DNA from: Pseudomonadota bacterium
GTDB taxonomy: Bacteria > Pseudomonadota > Gammaproteobacteria > Burkholderiales > Burkholderiaceae
Assembly (NCBI GenBank): GCA_021783435.1
Contig: JAJXUC010000020.1
Location: forward strand, 1-35,237
DNA length: 35,237 bases
Direction: 5' to 3'
Part shown: one piece after another, positions 30,720 to 35,237 of the stretch
Layout of the letters: every line of letters begins with the position of its first letter
How positions within the stretch are numbered: position 1 is the first letter of the stretch
Program-made: the position numbers and the translations under genes
Notes under the pieces: generated by a model
The model's input: the letters and a program-made list of their open reading frames with translations, nothing else
Told to the model about the DNA's origin: nothing
Database searches by the model: none

Positions 30720-32225
30720 ATGTGTGGAGTCGTCGGCATCGTCTCGCAGCAGCCCGTGAATCAATTGATTTACGACGCGCTGCTGCTGTTGCAGCATCGG
30801 GGGCAGGATGCGGCCGGCATCATCACCGGTCAGGGCGGCAAGCTTTACATGCAAAAAGCGCGTGGCATGGTGCGCGATGTATTCCGCACGCGCAACATGC
30901 GCGCGCTGCCCGGGTGCTACGGCCTGGGCCAGGTGCGCTACCCCACGGCTGGTAGTGCCGACAGCGAGGAGGAGGCCCAGCCGTTCTACGTCAATGCGCC
31001 CTTCGGCTTGGCGCTGGCGCACAACGGCAACCTGACGAATGCGGACGCGCTGCGCGAGGAACTCAAGAACAACGACCATCGCCACATCAACACGGGCTCC
31101 GATTCCGAGGTGCTGCTCAATGTACTCGCGCACGAACTCGACCTCGCTTCACACGGCTTGCCTCTCAAGCCGGGCGATTTGTTCAAAGCCGTGCGTGCGG
31201 TGCATCGCCGCGTGCGCGGTTCCTATGCCGTGGTTGCGCTGATCGCCGGTCATGGCCTGCTGGCGTTCCGCGATCCCTACGGCATTCGCCCGCTGTGCTT
31301 CGGCACACAGGACGACGAGGGCGACATCATGGTGGCGAGCGAGTCGGTGGCGCTCGAGGGCAATGGCTACAAACTGGAACGCGACATCGCGCCCGGGGAA
31401 GCCATCTTCGTCGACCTCGAGGGACGCATGTTCAGTGAACAGTGCGCCGAGAATCCAACGCTGAATCCTTGCATTTTCGAGTTCGTCTACCTTGCGCGTC
31501 CCGATTCGGTGCTCGACGGCATCTCGGTTTACCAGGCCCGTCTGAACATGGGTGAAACACTGGCGCAGCGCGTGATCTCGACCATGCCGCCGACCGAGAT
31601 CGATGTGGTCATTCCGGTGCCAGAATCCAGTCGACCGTCGGCCATGCAGCTGGCATGGAAGCTGGGGCGTCCCTACCGCGAAGGTTTCGTGAAGAACCGT
31701 TATGTCGGGCGCACGTTCATCATGCCTGGACAGGCGGTGCGTAAAAAATCGGTGCGGCAAAAGCTCAACGCCATCAGCCAGGAATTCGCCGGCCGCAATG
31801 TCTTGCTGGTGGACGATTCCATCGTGCGCGGCACGACTTCGCGCGAAATCGTGCAGATGGCACGCGAGGCGGGGGCGCGCAAGGTCTACCTGGCCTCGGC
31901 GGCGCCTCCAGTGCGCTACCCCAACGTTTATGGCATCGACATGCCCACGAACGGTGAGTTGGTTGCGCATGGACGCGATGTCGAGGAGATACGCCAGATC
32001 ATCGGCGCCGATGCGCTGATCTACCAGGACCTGGAAGCCATGAAGCGCGCCGTGCGCCGCGAGCGGCCCGATATCGGCGCCTTCGAGGCTTCATGTTTCG
32101 ATGGGTGCTACATCACAGGCGATGTCGATGCGGCGCTCAAGTCCGGCCTCGGAGCCGGGCGGGACGACGTCGCAAGCAGCTGCCTGAATCTGCAAAGCCC
32201 CGTGCAGGAGGAGACCCAGCCATGA
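30720..32225 (+). CDS. purF: Amidophosphoribosyltransferase
   Basis: This is a 501-residue enzyme for the first committed step of purine synthesis, which transfers ammonia from glutamine to PRPP. The N-terminal Ntn-hydrolase domain starts MCGVVGI, so Cys2 becomes the nucleophile after Met removal. [12 protein letters not shown] and AHNGNLTN follow. The phosphoribosyltransferase domain has the PRPP loop [14 protein letters not shown] (361-374). There is no long propeptide or iron-sulfur cysteine set, so it is the E. coli-like class. AGGAG at 30705-30709 precedes the ATG. The end overlaps metZ by 4 bases. Confidence 0.97.
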   Translation: MCGVVGIVSQQPVNQLIYDALLLLQHRGQDAAGIITGQGGKLYMQKARGMVRDVFRTRNMRALPGCYGLGQVRYPTAGSADSEEEAQPFYVNAPFGLALAHNGNLTNADALREELKNNDHRHINTGSDSEVLLNVLAHELDLASHGLPLKPGDLFKAVRAVHRRVRGSYAVVALIAGHGLLAFRDPYGIRPLCFGTQDDEGDIMVASESVALEGNGYKLERDIAPGEAIFVDLEGRMFSEQCAENPTLNPCIFEFVYLARPDSVLDGISVYQARLNMGETLAQRVISTMPPTEIDVVIPVPESSRPSAMQLAWKLGRPYREGFVKNRYVGRTFIMPGQAVRKKSVRQKLNAISQEFAGRNVLLVDDSIVRGTTSREIVQMAREAGARKVYLASAAPPVRYPNVYGIDMPTNGELVAHGRDVEEIRQIIGADALIYQDLEAMKRAVRRERPDIGAFEASCFDGCYITGDVDAALKSGLGAGRDDVASSCLNLQSPVQEETQP

Positions 32226-33448
32226 AGCAGGACGACTCTGCGCCCGGCCGCAGCGCTTTGCATCTCGACACGCGCGCTGTGCGCGAGGCCCTGCCTCGTT
32301 CGGCGTATGGCGAGCACAGCGAAGCCCTGTTTCTGACCAGCAGCTTCGTGCAGCCGGACGCCGCCACGGCGGTGGCGCGCTTCGCGGGCGAAGAAGACGG
32401 CTTCATCTATTCGCGCTTTTCCAATCCCACCGTTGCCAGCATGGAGCAGCGCCTGGCTGCGCTCGAAGGCACCGAGGATGCCATCGGCACGGCTAGCGGC
32501 ATGGGTGCCATCCTTCTCTTGATGCTGGGACTGCTCAAGGCGGGCGACCACGTGGTGTGCTCGCAGTCGGTGTTCGGTGCCACGATCAAGCTCATCGCGA
32601 GCGAGTTTGGCAAATTCGGCGTCCAGAGCAGTTTTGTGTCGCAGACCGATGTCCCGGCGTGGAGGGCGGCCATCCGCCCCGGCACCACCAAACTGCTGTT
32701 CGCCGAGACGCCGACCAACCCGTTGACGGAGGTTTGCGATATCCGCGCACTGGCCGATCTTGCGCACGAAGCAGGCGCCTTGCTGGTGGTCGACAACTGC
32801 TTCTGCTCGCCTGCATTGCAGCGCCCGATCGAATTCGGCGCCGACATCATCGTGCATTCGGGTACCAAATACCTCGACGGCCAGGGCCGCGTGATCGCTG
32901 GTGCCGTGTGCGCTAGCCGCGACATTGTCGAGGGCAAGCTGTTGCCCATGCAGCGCAGCGCCGGCATCAGTCTCTCGCCTTTCAACGCCTGGGTCGTCCT
33001 CAAAGGCATGGAAACATTGGGGCTGCGCATGCAGGCGCACAGTGCGCGCGCGATGGAACTCGCACACTGGCTGCAAGCTAGACCGGAAGTGAGTCGCGTG
33101 CATTACCCCGGGCTGGTTTCGCATCCCCAGCACGCGCTAGCCATGGCGCAGCAATCGGGTCAGGGAGGTGCCGTGCTTTCGTTCGATGTGAAGGCCGCAA
33201 ATCCGGAGCAGGCCAGGGCGCGCGCCTTCCACGTCATCGACCAGACCCGGCTATGCTCCATCACCGCCAATCTGGGCGACACCAAGACCACCATCACCCA
33301 TCCGGCCAGCACCACACACGGCCGTCTGAGCGACCAGCAGCGCCAGGCAGCAGGCATTACGCAGGGGCTGATCCGCATCGCGGTTGGACTCGAGCATCCG
33401 GCCGATATCCAGGCCGATCTGGCACGGGGTCTCGAGAGCCTGGCCTGA
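32222..33448 (+). CDS. metZ: O-succinylhomoserine sulfhydrylase
   Basis: This is a 408-residue PLP enzyme of the Cys/Met metabolism family that makes homocysteine directly from O-succinylhomoserine and sulfide. The PLP lysine is Lys216 in [12 protein letters not shown]; the GQGR after it is typical of MetZ. YSRFSNPT (about 61-68) and SGMGAILL (about 91-98) form other parts of the cofactor site. The frame is open upstream within purF, but the ATG at 32222 with GGAGGAG just before it, overlapping the purF stop as ATGA, is the clear start. MetB or MetY are possible alternatives by family, but the sequence and the purF neighbourhood favour MetZ. Confidence 0.92.
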   Translation: MKQDDSAPGRSALHLDTRAVREALPRSAYGEHSEALFLTSSFVQPDAATAVARFAGEEDGFIYSRFSNPTVASMEQRLAALEGTEDAIGTASGMGAILLLMLGLLKAGDHVVCSQSVFGATIKLIASEFGKFGVQSSFVSQTDVPAWRAAIRPGTTKLLFAETPTNPLTEVCDIRALADLAHEAGALLVVDNCFCSPALQRPIEFGADIIVHSGTKYLDGQGRVIAGAVCASRDIVEGKLLPMQRSAGISLSPFNAWVVLKGMETLGLRMQAHSARAMELAHWLQARPEVSRVHYPGLVSHPQHALAMAQQSGQGGAVLSFDVKAANPEQARARAFHVIDQTRLCSITANLGDTKTTITHPASTTHGRLSDQQRQAAGITQGLIRIAVGLEHPADIQADLARGLESLA

Positions 33449-33479
33449 ACCCGATGGGCCATTCAATGTCTTCATACGC

Positions 33480-34886
33480 ATGAGCGCACCCAAGCTTCCC
33501 GTCCGTACCCGCTTCGCACCCAGTCCCACAGGCTTCATCCACCTCGGCAACATCCGTTCGGCGCTGTATCCCTGGGCCTTCGCGCGCCATCATGGCGGCA
33601 GCTTGATCCTGCGCATCGAGGATACCGACACCGAGCGCTCCACCCAGGAGGCGGTCCAGGTCATCCTCGACAGCATGGCCTGGATGGGCCTGCATTACGA
33701 CGCAGGCCCGTTTTACCAGATGCAGCGCATGGATCGCTATCGCGAAGTGCTTGGCCGACTGCGCGACGCCGGGCTCGCCTATCCTTGCTATATGCGCACC
33801 GAGGAACTCGATGCCTTGCGCGAGCGCCAGATGGCAGCCGGCCTGAAACCGCGCTACGACGGCACTTGGCGCCCGGAGCCGGGCAAGGCGCTGCCCGCCG
33901 TTCCGGTCGGGGTGCAACCTGTCATCCGTTTTCGCACGCCAGCGTCTGGCAGCGTGGGATGGGACGATCAGGTCAAGGGACGGATCGATTTCTCCAACGA
34001 GGAGCTTGACGACCTTGTCATTGCGAGGCCCGACGGCACGCCGACCTACAACTTCTGCGTGGTCGTCGACGACATCGACATGGGCATCACCCATGTGATT
34101 CGGGGTGACGACCACGTCAACAACACGCCGCGGCAGATTCACATCTTCCGCGCCCTGGGTCACGAACCTCCGGTCTATGCGCACCTGCCCACGGTGCTCA
34201 ACGAGCAGGGCGAGAAGCTGTCCAAGCGCAACGGCGCGAAGAGCGTGCTGCAATACCGCGATGAAGGTTATTTGCCCGATGCGATGGTGAATTACCTGGC
34301 GCGTCTTGGCTGGTCGCACGGCGATGCCGAAATCTTCTCGCGCGAGCAATTCATCCAGTGGTTCGATCTGGAGCACCTGGGTCGTTCAGCCGCGCAGTTC
34401 GACGGTGAAAAACTCAAGTGGGTGAATGCGCACTACCTGCGCGCCCTGGATCCTCATGAACTGGCGCGGCTGGTGCGGCCTTTTCTGCATCGGTTGGGTT
34501 TGCAGGAACAGGGTGTCGATCTGCCGGCTGCGGTGGCGCTGTTGCGGGAGCGTGCCCATACCCTGGTCGAGGTGGCCGAGTTATGCGGCATGTTCTATGC
34601 GCCGCCCCAACCTGCATCCGATCTTCTGGCCCAGCATCTCACAGCGAGTGCCAAGGGAGCTTTGGAGGACTTGCGCAAGCGCCTGATGGCCTTGCAGGTC
34701 TGGGAGGCATCGGCCATTGGTGCCGAGATCAAGCAGGTTGTGGCTGCGCACCAGATCAAGATGCCGCAGTTGGCCATGCCTTTGCGCCTGCTTGTGACAG
34801 GACGTTTGCACACGCCTTCTGTGGATGCCGTGTTGGCGTTGTTCACGCGTGACGTCGTCGTGCAAAGGCTATCGGGCGGCGTTTGA
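33480..34886 (+). CDS. gltX: Glutamyl-tRNA synthetase
   Basis: This is a 468-residue class I aminoacyl-tRNA synthetase that charges tRNA-Glu. The HIGH-type motif is in [15 protein letters not shown] (HLGN at 21-24). The KMSKS-type motif is KLSKR (246-250). [11 protein letters not shown] and [12 protein letters not shown] are further family markers. The C-terminal anticodon-binding domain is complete. The start is the ATG at 33480, 31 bases after metZ; the open frame upstream runs into metZ and is not used. A KLSKR with an intact HLGN motif fits GluRS rather than GlnRS. Confidence 0.97.
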   Translation: MSAPKLPVRTRFAPSPTGFIHLGNIRSALYPWAFARHHGGSLILRIEDTDTERSTQEAVQVILDSMAWMGLHYDAGPFYQMQRMDRYREVLGRLRDAGLAYPCYMRTEELDALRERQMAAGLKPRYDGTWRPEPGKALPAVPVGVQPVIRFRTPASGSVGWDDQVKGRIDFSNEELDDLVIARPDGTPTYNFCVVVDDIDMGITHVIRGDDHVNNTPRQIHIFRALGHEPPVYAHLPTVLNEQGEKLSKRNGAKSVLQYRDEGYLPDAMVNYLARLGWSHGDAEIFSREQFIQWFDLEHLGRSAAQFDGEKLKWVNAHYLRALDPHELARLVRPFLHRLGLQEQGVDLPAAVALLRERAHTLVEVAELCGMFYAPPQPASDLLAQHLTASAKGALEDLRKRLMALQVWEASAIGAEIKQVVAAHQIKMPQLAMPLRLLVTGRLHTPSVDAVLALFTRDVVVQRLSGGV

Positions 34887-34933
34887 GGCGCTGCGGAGAG
34901 ATGCTGGGTCGAAGGCTATGCAGAACATTTGTG

Positions 34934-34963
34934 TTGCGCCTTCGCGACGTTTTGGGTTACAAT
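34934..34963 (+). promoter_or_regulatory. Predicted sigma-70 promoter of the last gene
   Basis: TTGCGC (34934-34939) and TACAAT (34958-34963) are separated by 18 bases; the -10 matches 5/6. It lies 48-77 bases after the gltX stop. The start would be near 34970, leaving a leader of about 78 bases. A possible stem CGAAGGC/GCCTTCG (34910-34916 with 34938-34944) overlaps it and might act as a weak gltX terminator. Confidence 0.55.
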
Positions 34964-34972
34964 TGCGTGTGC

Positions 34973-35025
34973 TGATGAAAGGTCATGGTCTGATCGATGG
35001 GCTTTCATCATTGTGTTGATGACCT
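34973..35025 (+). promoter_or_regulatory. Structured leader with two mutually exclusive stems
   Basis: Stem A pairs TGATGAAAG (34973-34981) with CTTTCATCA (35002-35010), 9 bp. Stem B pairs AGGTCAT (34980-34986) with ATGACCT (35019-35025), 7 bp. Their order is A5', B5', A3', B3', and they share two bases. They must therefore compete, or form a pseudoknot if stem A is trimmed. They lie between the predicted promoter and the Shine-Dalgarno (35036-35041) of the last gene. No known riboswitch or tRNA fits. Confidence 0.45.
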
Positions 35026-35047
35026 AAGTTCCGTTAGAGGGCGAGCC

Positions 35048-35237
35048 GTGGCAAAAACGACTACTACGCGCAAATCCGTGGACTCCGATATCGATGTTCT
35101 GGCCAGCAAACCGCAGGCATCCAAGGAATCCAATCCCTGGGATCTCATGATGGAAAACGCAGCCGAGGTGGCCTCCACCTTTCGCAAGCGCCCCCAAGTC
35201 AAAGTCTCATCACCCTGGCGCGAAGGTTTCGGTCGGC
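35048..35237 (+). CDS. Unrecognised protein, 5' part only
   Basis: An open frame starts at GTG 35048 with AGAGGG at 35036-35041 (6-base spacer) and continues without a stop to the window end (63 codons). The visible part is Lys/Ser/Thr-rich and hydrophilic, beginning MAKTTTRKSVDSDIDVLA. It has no signal peptide or membrane segment. NPWDLMMENAAEVA (about 28-41) is the only stretch that looks like a helix. It has its own promoter and leader and is not an extension of the gltX unit. I do not recognise a family from this fragment. Confidence 0.6.
   Translation, partial: MAKTTTTRKSVDSDIDVLASKPQASKESNPWDLMMENAAEVASTFRKRPQVKVSSPWREGFGR

Noticed and set aside
34887..35047. Possible tRNA or known riboswitch in the gltX downstream region
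   Set aside because: No cloverleaf, CCA end or T-loop GTTCRA pattern is present. The stems found are interleaved rather than tRNA-like, and no known aptamer core is recognised.

Overview
The window is a gene-dense, high-GC stretch of chromosomal core metabolism. Gene content and order (mdh / gntR-sdhCDAB-sdhE-gltA / leuCDB-asd-fimV-truA-trpFBA-accD-folC-dedD-cvpA-purF-metZ) are typical of a betaproteobacterium, most likely a member of the Burkholderiales. The genus is an inference from gene order and protein character, not from a database match. I see no insertion sequence, prophage, CRISPR array, rRNA or tRNA, and no gene-free gap longer than about 235 bases.

Layout. (1) 1-422, minus: a rubrerythrin-type di-iron protein cut by the window edge. 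It diverges from a plus-strand pair (657-2278) encoding a VOC/glyoxalase-fold protein and a 3-hydroxyisobutyrate-dehydrogenase-family reductase. (2) 2339-10207, minus: a compact six-gene operon read mdh -> prpB -> prpC -> small secreted MliC-like protein -> prpD -> acnA, ending in a Rho-independent terminator at 2278-2301. (3) 10421-16254, plus, divergent from mdh: a GntR/HutC regulator, then sdhC-sdhD-sdhA-sdhB-sdhE and gltA, ending in a strong terminator at 16278-16301. (4) 16376-34886, plus: about 18.5 kb of co-oriented biosynthetic genes, leuC-leuD-leuB-asd, fimV, truA-trpF-trpB-trpA-accD-folC-dedD-cvpA, purF-metZ and gltX. Many of these are spaced by a few bases or overlap by 4 bases. (5) 34887-35237: a promoter, a structured leader and the first 63 codons of an unrecognised gene running off the window.

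How the genes fit together. Regions 2 and 3 form a divergent unit covering much of the oxidative TCA cycle (citrate synthase, aconitase, succinate dehydrogenase, malate dehydrogenase). It also covers the 2-methylcitrate route for propionyl-CoA (PrpC, PrpD, aconitase, PrpB), whose products succinate and pyruvate feed the same cycle. The only regulator visible is the GntR protein. The shared 213-base intergenic region carries a palindrome and repeated TAAGACA boxes that are the best operator candidates. No prpR, acnD or prpF is present in the window. Region 4 carries leucine biosynthesis, the aspartate-semialdehyde branch point, the last three steps of tryptophan synthesis, malonyl-CoA formation, folate polyglutamylation, the first step of purine synthesis, methionine sulfhydrylation and glutamyl-tRNA charging, with cell-envelope genes (fimV, dedD, cvpA) between them.

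I did not find a clearly new multi-gene system. The points most worth a second look are regulatory: the GntR operator region, a hairpin at the predicted 5' end of the rubrerythrin transcript, and two competing stems in the leader of the last gene. The secreted protein embedded in the methylcitrate operon is also worth checking. Where no Shine-Dalgarno is mentioned I saw none that helped choose a start.
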